Positions 1 to 11,030 of a stretch of 64,000 bases of DNA are shown one piece after another (position 1 is the stretch's first letter; every line of letters starts with the position of its first letter). A program made the translations under genes and the position numbers. The notes below the pieces were generated by a model, which did no database searches, was not told the origin of the DNA, and was given only the letters and a program-made list of their open reading frames with translations. The stretch comes from Bactrocera neohumeralis (lineage: Eukaryota > Arthropoda > Insecta > Diptera > Tephritidae), in assembly GCF_024586455.1 (NCBI RefSeq), contig NC_065921.1, positions 12,369,401 through 12,433,400 on the forward strand, written 5' to 3'.

Positions 1-3000
1 TGCGGGGTTCTTGGCGATGCATAGCAGTATGGCAGTGATCGCACTGGATGTCTACATAAAATAGTCAAATCAATTTATTGCATTTGCGTTCCAAATTGTT
101 TATGTATTTATGATGCTTACCCCATCTACACCAGCCATCAGCATATCCATTGCCATTACTATAGCTGTCTTTCGATTGATTTTCAAAAGTTTTTCCAAAA
201 CACTGCGTTCTTCACCATCACTTGAGGGGTTTTCTTCCAGACGCGCCAACGCTTCATTTACATAGTGACTGGTTATATCGAACATTAGATCCATTGATTT
301 AGCGAAACGCCGGTACGACGGTGTGGTAATGTATTTATAAAATGATGGCTTAATGCCCAAGTCATAAATGGACTTTAGAAATGCGCTCACATGCTCACAA
401 AGTACTTTGACTTCTTCCAAGTCGGGATTCCTACGTATCAAACCGAAGTCATGGTCTAAAGCAACTACTCCAACAGAATCAAAAGCGAGATGATTAATGT
501 CATCAAAGAAATTGTTGGGTACTTCCAGTGTGTGTGGATCGCGTATTTCACGTATTCTGAGATATTGAGAAAGTGAAATTATTCAATTAAAAATGTATAA
601 TAAAAAAATAATAATAATTCAAAATTACTTTAGCTTTAAATTTTAAAGTTTTACTTTTAAATAAAGCGTGTTCTTTTAGACATGCGGTTTTCAAGAATAT
701 ATAAAACGTACATGAATTATTGTAATGGCTACAATTTATTATAAAAATAATGGTTTGCCACTGTGTTTTAAAAATGATTTTTGGAAAATGACCGTCGTGG
801 CTGGCTCGAGTAAATTCCACTCCAATATTCTTTTTTAGGGCGACAATCGTCTCGGGCTTATCACCGTAGACAAGCGACTTCACTTAAACTCACCAAAAAA
901 AGTATTGTCTCATTGAAACCCACGCGTCTAAAAAAACCCTTTATTTCTCAAGAACTTTAAATGCTTACCTTTCTACAAACTCTAAGCTTACTTTTTGTAG
1001 AGGCTCCAAATAGAGTTTAGCATTTTTGGGCTGCATCAAAACAGGATTTACGTCATGTCGGAACTTTGCCCATTTTTCACCGCTATTTTGAATAGAAAAA
1101 AGTAGAGTTATTTACATACACATACATATGTTAAACACAATCTAATCTATGTTGTATACAAATACATATGTGCTTAAGTATCTGTAAAGAGTAAAAAAAT
1201 ATGCCCATCCTCCAGAGCACAGAGAGTCCTAACGAGTTTTTCAATAGAAACGCTAGAAAAGTAGACCAATAGGGACAGCAAACGACGCCATACTTTTCCC
1301 CGCTCTTTAGACATTTCTCTTCTGAAAAGTTTGTCATTTCATCACGAAAAGATATGCCATCTAACAACGAGTCGAAATTATTAAAATTTACTCCCGATTT
1401 CGGAGTCAGTGGCCTCAACTTAAAGAGCGCTACGTTCAATTCATGGTCGTCATAATCGTCCTGTCATATAAAAAATTGAGCGTCTAGTAGAAAAATGTGC
1501 ATTCGCAGGTACATTACAAAATGTTCCAGTGCCAGTGAGACAAAGAAGTGGCCGTAGTGTCAAGAATATTGTTGCCGCTAGCGCATCAATTGACGAAGAC
1601 CCAAATCAGTCTCTCACTCGTCGTTCTCAGGCGTTGGGCATCTCTGTGACGTCGTTGTGGCGAAAAGATCTTGGCCTACATTCTTCCAAGTACAAATTTA
1701 CGCAAGAACTGAAGACGCTTGATCACCAGAATCGTCGTATGTTCGTGAAAATGATCCGGATTTTTATCGAAAAATCATCTTCAGCGATTAGGTTTATTTC
1801 GGGCTGAATGGCTTATCAATAATGACTCCATGAGTCTCCATTGCATCTCGAAAAATTGTGGTTTGTCGCGGTTTATGGGCCGGCGGCGTCATTGGACCGT
1901 ACGTCTACAGTGATGATCAAGACCAGCACGTTATTGTGAATAGAAAACGCTACCGCTCAATAATAACCGAATATTTTTGGCCCGAATTGGATGTTCTGCA
2001 CTGGGACAATATGTGGTTCCAACAGAACGGCGCCACAAGCCACACAGCGAATGTTACAATAGATTTAATTTAGAATTCAATCCAAATTTGGTGAACGTGT
2101 TATCTCACGAAATGGCCCAGTCAATTGGCCGCCTCGGTCGTGCGATTTGACGTCGTTAGACTATTTCTTGTTGGGCTACGTCAAGTCTATGGTTTATGCC
2201 AACCAACCAGTGTTGAATGTTGAACTTCGTACAAATATCGAACGTGAAATTGCAGCAGTATCGGCCGATTTATGTTTGAAAATTGTCGAAAATTGGATTC
2301 AGCGTCTGAACTACTGCAAGCCCGTGGTGGCCATGCAAAATAAATGAAGTTCCATACATTGATGACTTTTGTAGCGCTTTGAAAACCGCGTTATTTATTG
2401 ATCGGTCCAAAAAGGTAAAGTTCTTCGGTCACGGTCGAAACTGTGGATGAGAAAGGCATTATACATTCAACTCTTTTTTCAAAGCTTTCACAAATAAGTT
2501 TAAGTATCCACATTTGGTTATACAGAGGTACACATTGCCTAGCTGGAGTATTCAACAGCATATAAATTTAATGTGAAATAAGAATAAAAAGTGAAATAGT
2601 GCGCAATGTCGATGTCGCATTACGAAAATACACAATACTTTTTATAAGTACTCATGGTTCAATGAAGCCAGCCTGCGCTGGTTATTTTTGGACATCAATA
2701 TCGTTTGATAATAATAAGAACTGTCTCAAAAAGTTGCCAAATTAAAGTTAAAAGTACTAAGATAAAGATAAAATTCCCGTTCAAATGTACTCAGTGGTTA
2801 TCTAATATACATAAATACTCAGTAGCAAATCACGTTTCTGATTTCTGGAACAGTGGTACCATATTTTAATCAGTCAACGTAAAATATAAGGTGGTTCTAC
2901 AGGTATTGTATGACTCTTAGAGTTAGTTTCACAGCTGTCTCTATTGGCAATGCTATATCTCCAAATACATACTGTAAGTCTTAGCAATAAAATATCTAGC

Positions 3001-3763
3001 CAAACATCCGAAATATAAAAGTTTCATATTAAAAATAGTTAGAACACACTCTTACTTATCATTCAGCCCCATAGTTTCTTTGAAGAAACCGTCCTTTCGG
3101 TTCTCCCGATAGTATCTCAATGCGTCAGTACCAGGACGGCTTGGCCAAATACCTTCTGTACGATATACCTTTTCAAAATCGTCCACATTGAAGAGTACAA
3201 CAGAGTCAGGCTGTCCAATCACACCAGGCAAACGATAAATGTCGCCAAGTCGTTCACGACATTTAAAAACAAAATCATTTAACGAAAGATTGGCAAATTC
3301 ACCTGTAAAGTAGAGAAAAATAGGAAGAGTTCACAAAAAAAAAAAAAAAACAATTTCTATAGTGCGAAGTAAAGTTATATACTCCAACTGACCTCCTTTC
3401 AAGAAGCCACGTAGCATTTGATATCTAGTCAGTCTCGGCATAGATTTATAAGGTAAGGCCTGCTGCCATTCCACGTCCGCTGATTTGTTGTCAAGATTTT
3501 CAACCTGAGGCAATAAAAATGCCCATTGTAACAATAATTTTTATTAAAATAAAAGTTTTCACTTAATTAAAAGTAAAAAAATAGAATAATTCTGAAGGAA
3601 ATATAATAAAATATAAACTATGCACTTATTTACCCACCTTGACATTGCTGACAGTCGATTGAAATGCGACTTGGCATTTTTGTAACTGTTGTTGCTTTTC
3701 ATTGTGTATAAATAATCGCGTAATAGTTGTGCCGGCACAACGAACATTCAAAATTGTTGACAT
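1..3763 (-). CDS. CYP12-like mitochondrial cytochrome P450, 5' part (six exons, gene continues off the left edge)
   Basis: Heme-thiolate monooxygenase of the insect mitochondrial CYP12 family, expected on the inner mitochondrial membrane and fed electrons by adrenodoxin. Exons on the minus strand: 3638-3763, 3393-3504, 3056-3302, 969-1082, 121-556 and 1-51 (open). Every donor and acceptor is GT-AG and the phases (0,1,2,2,0) add up to 362 uninterrupted codons. Visible landmarks: a basic, acid-poor N-terminus suited to a mitochondrial presequence, KCRERLGDIYRLPG, helix C as EKWAKFR (WxxxR) followed by NPVLMQPKN, VERIREIRDPHTLEVP, and the start of helix I as MAGVDGTSSAI. The ExxR, PERF and heme Cys regions lie outside the window. 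The ATG at 3761-3763 opens the only frame that joins exon 2 correctly. Odd points: Gly follows the helix I Asp where most P450s have Thr, and introns 3 and 4 carry mariner debris. Family assignment is firm; the exact CYP12 subfamily is not. Confidence 0.9.
745..886 (-). mobile_element. DD41D mariner-like C-terminal fragment in P450 intron 4
   Basis: The minus strand encodes KSLVYGDKPETIVALKKNI and then GHFPKIIFKT, which match the tail of the DD41D transposases seen at 1.5, 25 and 58 kb. The stretch between the two motifs is too short, so the piece has an internal deletion. It sits inside P450 intron 4 in the same orientation as the gene and should be removed by splicing. Confidence 0.6.
1480..2400 (+). 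mobile_element. Decayed DD41D (rosa-type) mariner-like element in P450 intron 3
   Basis: Plus-strand pieces read in order as a transposase: helix-turn-helix part (NQSLTRRSQALGISVTSLW, RKDLGLHSSKY), FTQELKTLDHQNRR, then after a deletion GLWAGGVIGPYVY, RYRSIITEYFWPELD and WFQQNGATSH, then LTSLDYFLLGYVKSMVYANQ in other frames. The second catalytic Asp (usual DGAT) is Asn here, and stops and frameshifts break the rest. The element is dead. It accounts for most of the nearly 2-kb intron 3 and lies antisense to the P450. No terminal inverted repeats were found by eye. Confidence 0.75.
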
Positions 3764-6009
3764 TCTCAAAACGATTTTCACGAAAACTCAGATTTGCATA
3801 AAAACTCGGTTAAAATGTATATATTTCGCACTTTCAGAATAAAGTTGGAAGCTTTGCGCTAGACTTACGCCATAAAACTGAAAAGTGAAATAAAGTAGCT
3901 GTCACTGGTGTATGCAATTAATAACGAAAACAATGATGACAGTGCCTTAGAACTGAGGAGGGGTACGTAAGAATGATTAGATTACAAGTATTTGAAAATA
4001 ATTATGATAGTTGATTGTTTTCGTTGTTAAATATTAAATATATAGTTCTTATGTAAAAATTTTATTTGTGAGCAGGAGCACATTAAAATAAAATTCTAAA
4101 CAATCTGAAGTTTAAATCTCACTTTTTGGTTGGAAATATAATTTAAATGGAAGTAATTCAGTTATTTAAGTAACTTTCCAAGCAAAGTGGATGGTCATGG
4201 ATCGTAAAAACTCGATTTATAGTATTATATTAACCACCTAGAATTGAAAGCACTGGCTTTTCTATTTTAGTATGTATGTTAGTAGCTTCCAAAATATTAA
4301 ATTTGGATCTGCTTAGTTAGAACCCTTTTAAAATTTATTTGCTCGCCTGCACTGATAAGATAATTATAGTGTTTTCATTTATGAGTATGTACTTAGGTGC
4401 TTATGTACTTAAGTCAATAAACTTAGCTATAACGGGTGTAACATTCTGAAGTGTCGCGCGGTTCAGACCAAATATTTCGTAGTGACGTAAAGTAGTTGTA
4501 AAATATATTAAATTATATTAATAATACAATAATATTTCTAATATAATATATAATAGGGGCTTAGCATGCTTCGAATCAGCTCGTTATATTTGCGTGCTGC
4601 TCTCTTTTGTGAACAAAATTTCATGTAAAGAGAGAGTATGCCGATACCTCAGTAAAATGTTATAACTGTTATCTCTTATTTTAGACGAGCTTTATTATTG
4701 TTTATGACTCAAGTGGCAAATTACAACTGCAAACAAGTATATAAAATAATTTATTTAATTTTCCAAACTGATGACATCAAAATAATAAAGGGTGGATTAT
4801 AGCAAAGTGAGGCTCAAAACTAAGATGTTAACAAATTGTTTTTTTTTTCTATCCCGAAAGGGAATCTATCCAAAAATAAAGTAAAACACAGCTGCTCAAT
4901 CGTCAGACTACAAGGGTTGCAACGCAAGTGTTGTTTCTTTGACCAACTAGTATAGTTTATTCGTTTCACCACTCTCCAGCGCTTGGTGTATGGACGCCCG
5001 CTACGTCGTACTGAGAGAACAAGACGCTCTAATTGAGGTTACGTTCAAGCGACTTAAAAATATTTCACTGCACCTATCTAGGAACCCTTTCGCTGCAAAT
5101 ACTTACAAACATGTAGGTCACATTATTACTTACAAAGCTAGTTTATCTGTAAACAAAACTGCTCAAGTTCAATCATAAATATTGAATACAATTTCATCAC
5201 GTTGTTTAAACAAACTGGCCGAGCAGAGTTTGTAAAACGTACAAATTTTACTAAAAACTTGTATGACTTACAATTATTAAATTTTTACCTTTGGGGCGAT
5301 CAGAGAGTGAGTAAATGAATCCTCTTTGTAAATACATACATGTGAATATATGTATGTATATTCTTTTATTGAAATGCGAGGGAATAATAATGCTTCATCG
5401 TGACATTGCACAATTTATAATCTAATTTTAAATTCATTATAATTGTTATTGTTTCTGTTTATTGATAGAACAGCGGGCGCTAGATCGTAAAAGTGACATT
5501 TTCATGTTTCCTGATAAGCATTATTGATGATGTCGTTGTAACGACGAGTGCGCGTATATACTTGTATTAGAGCGGGTCGATTTACATGGAGCCAAACTAT
5601 ATTTCCGTTAGTCAAAATGATCCGTAGAATATTTCTCGTTTATTCGATTTTATAGTAAAAATCTATCCTCTCTGGTATATGTATATATGTATGTATATAC
5701 CTGCGTTTATGTCCTCGTAAATTATTTAAAATTCTAGTTAACGAGCAAAATAACGAGATGAAAGTATTTAATCGTTTTAGAAGTAATTACACCTACTTAC
5801 ATGAACAGTACGCGACAATTAAACGATGATTTCTAAAATTTACTGAGACGATTGGAATACTTTCGTTTAAGTGGAGTAGAGCCGAGTTTATCGATGGTGT
5901 AAAGTCCCAAAACTATTCCCGAAGCCTAGAAAATTATTCCAACTCTAACAACTCGGCCTAAGTTCATTAACCAAGTAACATTAACAACATTAATATAAGT
6001 ATAAGAACA
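3764..6009. other. P450 upstream flank, no gene recognised
   Basis: The first part is the likely 5' UTR and promoter of the P450. No clear TATA box was seen within about 120 bases of the ATG. Beyond that the sequence is AT-rich, with a nearly pure A/T block at 4500-4560 and TATG-type microsatellite at 5335-5365. A 62-codon reading frame at 4990-5178 resembles no family I know and is treated as chance. Confidence 0.5.
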
Positions 6010-6300
6010 GTGCATTTAATAAAGTTTTCGTTTCCAACAGTGTCGCAAAAAGTCGCAGACATTTGATGGAATATTTCCACACGAAACCACCTTCAGGTTG
6101 CAAATTAACTTTTTTGCTGACGTTAAATGTTTTCTTGATATTTTAACTTTCATCAAAGCCCAACCATTCGTCTGGTAATTGTGATGACCAATCTAATGTA
6201 GCAATTTGGTTTTCTTGTTTCCACTGAATACAGAGTCTTGCCCTCTGTTTCGAACCGTTGTCTTATTGCAGTATCCAATCAGATATATTTTAGCTGACTA
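6010..6300 (-). mobile_element. Tc1-like transposase 3' fragment
   Basis: Read on the minus strand, the sequence gives QWKQENQIATLDWSSQLPDE, matching the region before the third catalytic residue of Tc1/Tc3-type transposases, where LDWPPQSPDLNPIE is usual. A degraded tail with IPSNVCDFL follows. Upstream, LQQDNGSKQRARL recalls the QQDNDPKH motif. Several frameshifts are needed, so this is a fossil. Confidence 0.5.
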
Positions 6301-7183
6301 TAGTAAACCCTTTTTAATATTAATTTTATCATTTTAACGACGTTGAGATTTTCTGTGAAGCATTACATAACCTCAAATCCATGAGCGGATATGCATCTTT
6401 TGGGTGTACTTAACATTCCTTTGACTAAATGTTTATTCTCTTAAACAAATAGCTTGTCCTCTATAGTAGATCTAAAATAAAAGTAAAGAACCTCTAGTAC
6501 AATTACGGATGCTATTACGATGCATGGAATCTGTCTTCGGAAACCATAACAATGATGTAAGTATGTACATACAAGTTTTTCTAAAACATTTGCTTTTTAA
6601 GTATTGCTGAAGTTTTCTTCTCCTTTAACTGAACACCTGAAAACTAGGGCCACTATGAGTCTACTGCTGACGCCTCTTTCTCTGTTCAAATACCGATGAG
6701 GGATATGTGGGCGGTTTGAAGTTGCTGGAAAGGATGTGCAGTGAGTTTTTTCACGGTAAAATTAATGCTAGAAGAAAACGTTGTATGAAAATTTTTCTGT
6801 AAGGAGCTCTCAAAAACGAAATTGTATGAAAATTTGAAACTTTAGGGAGAAGAGATTAGTCTGTTTAGCACTTTCAGCCTATTGATTGTCTTTGACTCAA
6901 GTTACTTCATTATCAAATTCATTTGGCTAACTGATCATAGCGGAATAGCTGCTAACTATAAAATCCACAAGAGGAACCCTTTGTCCACCCACATCGGAAT
7001 GAGAATGAATTGCATCTCCGTTGTCTTTTTGCGCTCTTGCACTGAATTTATGGACGTCGCGTGATGAATAGCAGGCTCAGGTCGATGATAGGTTAGATCC
7101 TTCTGGCTTAGGTTATAATGCGGGACTACATTCCCTTAGCAAAGTTCAGTTTGTAGCAATCATAGGAGTTCCTTCTAGACATT
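6301..7183. other. Intergenic, no gene recognised
   Basis: No coding exon was seen. Two short repeats of TTGTATGAAAATTT occur near 6780-6840, a motif common in the dispersed non-coding repeats elsewhere in the window. Confidence 0.4.
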
Positions 7184-7234
7184 ATTTTTAATATTACCCC
7201 ATTAATACCTATTTAATGGGATAATATTAAAAAT
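7184..7234. repeat. Hairpin-forming inverted repeat, 22-base arms
   Basis: Arms at 7184-7205 and 7213-7234 are inverted copies differing at one base, separated by about 7 bases. The arms are AT-rich with a CCCC/GGG core. It could be a foldback element remnant or a chance cruciform; no flanking duplication is evident. Confidence 0.7.
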
Positions 7235-7254
7235 CTTGTCGGAAGCAAATTGTG

Positions 7255-7385
7255 AAATTACAGTGTTGGAGGACGAGGTAGAGACATCCATGCAATTTCT
7301 CCTCCAGCTTTTGCCAGACAAAAATAAGTTGTTTTACGTGCGCTCCTTGAGTTTCGAAGACGTTTTTCAAGCGGATGGGATCTCA
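7255..7385 (+). mobile_element. Non-LTR retrotransposon C-terminal scrap
   Basis: The plus strand reads EDEVETSMQFLLQ followed by VRSLSFEDVFQADGI. This resembles the Cys-rich tail that follows RNase H in I/jockey/LOA-type LINEs (EEETSMHFLLECPAF and a following SLSFE-like segment). The diagnostic Cys and His residues are missing, so the call is tentative. Confidence 0.35.
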
Positions 7386-7399
7386 ACTTTTGTCAAAAA

Positions 7400-7720
7400 A
7401 TATTGAATTTATTTCTATTTGAGCTTTTTTTATGGCGTGAAGCATTTTTCGAAAAGCAAGTGAGATAAGCTTTCTGAGCGCCATTAACTTGTAAGTGGAC
7501 AGTAACGATTTTTTTACATATATCTTAAGCAGCTTACGGCTTTCCGGTCTTAGACCAAGTATACTCTGGGTAGCTAAAGCTTGAAGGCGAGCTAAAGTGA
7601 GAAGGTATATCATCCCTCCACAGCTCCTCGTAAAAAAAAGGCTCACATCACCGCCGTTCAAAAAGTGCGATGGACGGGACAAGGACTGAGACGAGTAGGG
7701 CATTGTGGCATATACTATAA
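7400..7720 (-). repeat. Dispersed repeat family C, copy 1
   Basis: The reverse complement matches 24.7, 32.1 and 36.7 kb. Shared stretches include TTCTCACTTTAGCTCGCC, TACTTGGTCTAAGACCGGAA, the segment around GAGCTGCTTGAGCCATATGT and AATGGCGCTCAGA. Nature unknown; see the finding on this family. Confidence 0.7.
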
Positions 7721-7899
7721 TGCTCAAATAAAGGAGCGCAAATTCAGTGTGGAATTCGTCCGATTTTCTGCTCGACTTGCACACCTGCTTTCTGAGAGCA
7801 CTCGTCCACAACACGTGCTGGATGGGATAGATACCGACAGTTGAAGAGGGAAGCGAGACGTATTTGCAAACAAAAAAGAGATGCCAAAATCTTGCCAAA

Positions 7900-8110
7900 C
7901 TGGCCAACAGGAGTAATGATAGGAAATTCTACGAAAGCAGAAGGTTTTAAAACCGGAGCATACTCTTGTGGGGATCTAGCGACTGAATGGACGAACGCAC
8001 TCCAGCTCTGAAAATGTTCGATGTATTACCCGCCGGGGGAAGCAGAAGAATAGGAAGACCTGTTCTTCGTTGGAGAAGCGAAGTATTCAAAAATTTTTGC
8101 AAAACGTCAT
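7900..8110 (+). mobile_element. LINE-like tail fragment (GRPxLRWR motif)
   Basis: The plus strand encodes MDERTPALKMFDVLPAGG followed by SRRIGRPVLRWRSEVF. This is the signature near the end of reverse transcriptases of several insect non-LTR elements (RMDxxAPALKxxx...GRPxLRW). A stop precedes the motif and no reverse transcriptase core is present. Confidence 0.5.
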
Positions 8111-8159
8111 TATACTTGGTTTTTAAGGTAAATGTATGAAAAATTATGAACAATAAACT

Positions 8160-9950
8160 TCGCGTTTACATATAAGCGAATAAACTCAAGTTTATGGACT
8201 TCCTCGAGTATGCTCTTAGAGGGTTTATGAATTTTCAGTTTTTTGGCTGCCCTTGCTTTTTGCACTAATAAACTTTATACTCATTCAAACTTAGTGGTCC
8301 ATAACACCTTTGTATATGTTGCATGAACTTGTGTATTCACCCACACTTCACCCACACTCACCTGCACCTGCATCATTCAGACAATAGACAGCACACCTAT
8401 GAAATATGGATCTTTTATTTACTTTCATTGCCACGCGTTGGCCCGGAACTCGGACGGCCAAGGTATTACCGCAAAAAATGTAAGTACCTTCACAGCCGAC
8501 GGAAGCCACTGAACATACCATACATAAATTCAAGTATGCTGGGTACACCGGTAGCCAGCCGGTAAGAGCTGGTCAGCGTAGGTGGTGCATTATGCTGGTT
8601 TACAGTTTTGTTTTTGACACCGCTGTTGCCTGCAATAACGGCGCTACAAAACACCAAAAAAAACTCTGCTGCTGTTGCACTTTTACTTCCACGGTCCAAA
8701 TCACCTGCGCTTGTGTGTGCGGCTACATAAATAATTTATATTTGACCGTTTTAGCTGCGAAGTGTCGGCTCGGCGGTGAGGAGGCGTTGATGTAGTGCAA
8801 CGAGGCATGTAAAGTGGCAAGTGTCGGTGGCAGCAGTTACCGCATGCGCTGAGATTTAAAGTTCGCAACACCTACAAGCACACACACATACATTTTATAC
8901 ATATACCTATATGTATGTATGTGAATGTGTGTGTGTGAGTGCAATTGCAGCGCTTGAGCGCATTTAGTTTGGCATTTTTATGGCCGCCACAGCAGCTGGA
9001 AATTATTCACACATAACAATCACACAACAGCAACAGCACCAACAACAATAACAGCAACAACAAATGCAGCAATTACATTGTAATTTCACTCGCTGGTTCA
9101 CTATCCTTTCTGCTTGCCACTAAATTACCACTTCAAAGAAAACACTGTGTAATATGTTGTTGGGAGTGTGTGCCGTTATGCTGCAATATGTTGTATGTCG
9201 AATTTGCCAATTTTGTTGTTCTGTTTTGTTTTTCTTTTCGCGGTTAATAACAACGCCTGCAATGCTTGTTGTTGTACGCGAAAGTATTAGGCGCCGCTAC
9301 CACAGTGGCATGCAGCGTGGCATGTGGCAGGAAAATGCTAAGGCGGTACTTTGTGTGGCAGAAATTACTGCATGTGCCTACTTTGAATATAGGTACACCC
9401 ATACATACACACATACATACATATATAGTACATGCTTATGTAAATTTGTCCACATTTACTGCGGCAATTTGAATATTTACATTGCCACCTAATACTTTCT
9501 TAGGTTTGCCGTTAGTTTTCTTCTTATTTCACTCATTACATATTGCCATATAATTTGCTGCCTTGTCGCATGCCACATTTTACATCATAATTTCACCTGA
9601 TCGTGCAATGCATTGATCACACCTCAATTATTGTCCTTATATGTATGGGTGTAGGTATATATTAGTATGTATGTATGTACATATTGCTTTAAGTAGAAGT
9701 TGTGCGTTGAAAGTATTTTACTTGTTGTTTGGCTTTTCTTAGCTTGAAAGTGCCTTGCTGTTGTTAGTGTGAATTGTGGTTTTCGTCTTCTTTGGCGATT
9801 TCTCAATACAGTGCTTCCGCCATATATTTTTCAACTTTTTGTATGCCCCGTCGCCAAGTGTATTGAAACAGGCTTGTTCGCATATAATTATGTTTGATGA
9901 TTATGTAAGAACAGGAAATTTATTTGTGCAGTAAACTTATTCATTTAATT
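8160..9950. other. Intergenic with CA/TATG-rich low complexity
   Basis: Microsatellite-like runs occur at 8878-8940 (CA, TATG and TG units), 9010-9065 (CAA units) and 9405-9425 (ACATAC units). Several short open frames on both strands are by-products of these repeats. Nothing resembles a known gene. Confidence 0.5.
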
Positions 9951-10231
9951 TATAGAGGTATCAAGAAATGATATCAATCGAGGAAAGAAGGAAAGTTAGA
10001 CTGCTATACATGTAGGTGCTTGTCTGCTTTGATGTCCAGAACTCATAGGTATAAATCAAAACGACCGTCGATATCAAGAAGATCCTACAAATTTAGTGAT
10101 GCGACTAGATTTATATCTATACCCGCCAATTCGCCGCTTTCGTAAAAAGTGTGGCAACAGAAATACTTCAGTCTTAGTCTGGAGAAAGCTGCCAAGGGGT
10201 CAATGTTCAGTTAGGACGTCTCTTATTGCGA

Positions 10232-10483
10232 CTAAGTGAGCCTTGCCAAGAGATAGCACTTCAGTGGACTTTTTATGTTCCACTCTGGGCCAGAAGGCTT
10301 CGCAACGACGTACAGGTGCTGATTGCTGACCAACGCTTGTTTAGCCCGCGCGAAGCCCATAGATTGAGCGCGCGAATGCATGATGACAAGAGAGCCCCTA
10401 CACGTCCCAATTTGTGTACGGCTGCCTTTTCTTGCAAATTCATCTGCTTTACAATTTCCGATGATTACGCTGTGGTAAGGCAC
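10232..10483 (-). mobile_element. LINE RNase H domain fragment
   Basis: The minus strand reads PYHSVIIGNCKADEFARKGS, matching the C-terminal RNase H motif of insect non-LTR retrotransposons (VPGHSGIxGNExADELARxGS). The Asp of KADE corresponds to a catalytic position. About 80 codons are open and the flanks are degraded. It is a relative of the fragment at 33.3-33.9 kb. Confidence 0.6.
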
Positions 10484-10529
10484 CTAGACATGTTTTAAAG
10501 AGGAAAAGCAGTTAAAAATAAAAAAATAA

Positions 10530-11030
10530 AAAGAAATATAACTTCGGTTTCTGCGAAGCTGCAACACCCTTCAGATGCTTAACATTAAAGGATCTTATTT
10601 TGTTTTTGATCGGTCAGATAGTATAGTAGCTATACCTTATAGTGATTCGATTTTAATTAAAAGTTCGCAGATTAATGCTTTGCGATGATCCGATTGGAAT
10701 AAATTCGTTAGAGATTAAACTATTGCCCAAGCAGAATTTCGAGAAGAGATCTCTTCAAATTAAAACGTTTTCCATACAAGAATTCGAACTTGTATGCTAT
10801 AGTAGTCCGATACTGCCGGACTGATGAGCAGCTTCTTGTCAAGAAAAAGACGTGTGCAAAATTTTGAACCGATATCTAAAAACCTGAGGGACTAGTTCGC
10901 GGGCATGACTAAATCGATTCAGTTTTTCACGTATGATTATTTGTATATCAATGTATGTACTTTACTGAATCTCTAACGTTTATTTCTAAGCGCAGACTGA
11001 ATATATCCTGTTCAGGGTATAAAAAAAGTT
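10530..11030 (+). repeat. Dispersed repeat family B, copy 1
   Basis: A non-coding repeat recognised by ordered landmarks: CTTCGGTTTCTGCGAAGCTG, CCGATACTGCCGGACTGATG, GAGCAGCTTCTT, CTGAGGGACTAGTTCGC, TAAATCGATTCAG and a final TTCAGGGTATAAA. The same order recurs at 17.1, 28.6, 31.9, 39.2 and 55.3 kb in either orientation. It codes for nothing visible. Confidence 0.75.

Noticed and set aside
587..883. Reading frame considered as a P450 exon
   Set aside because: Its sequence is mariner C-terminus, and exons 4 and 5 join in phase without it.
1131..1439. 102-codon minus-strand frame in P450 intron 3
   Set aside because: Not P450-like and bridged cleanly by the 3056/1082 splice. No family recognised.
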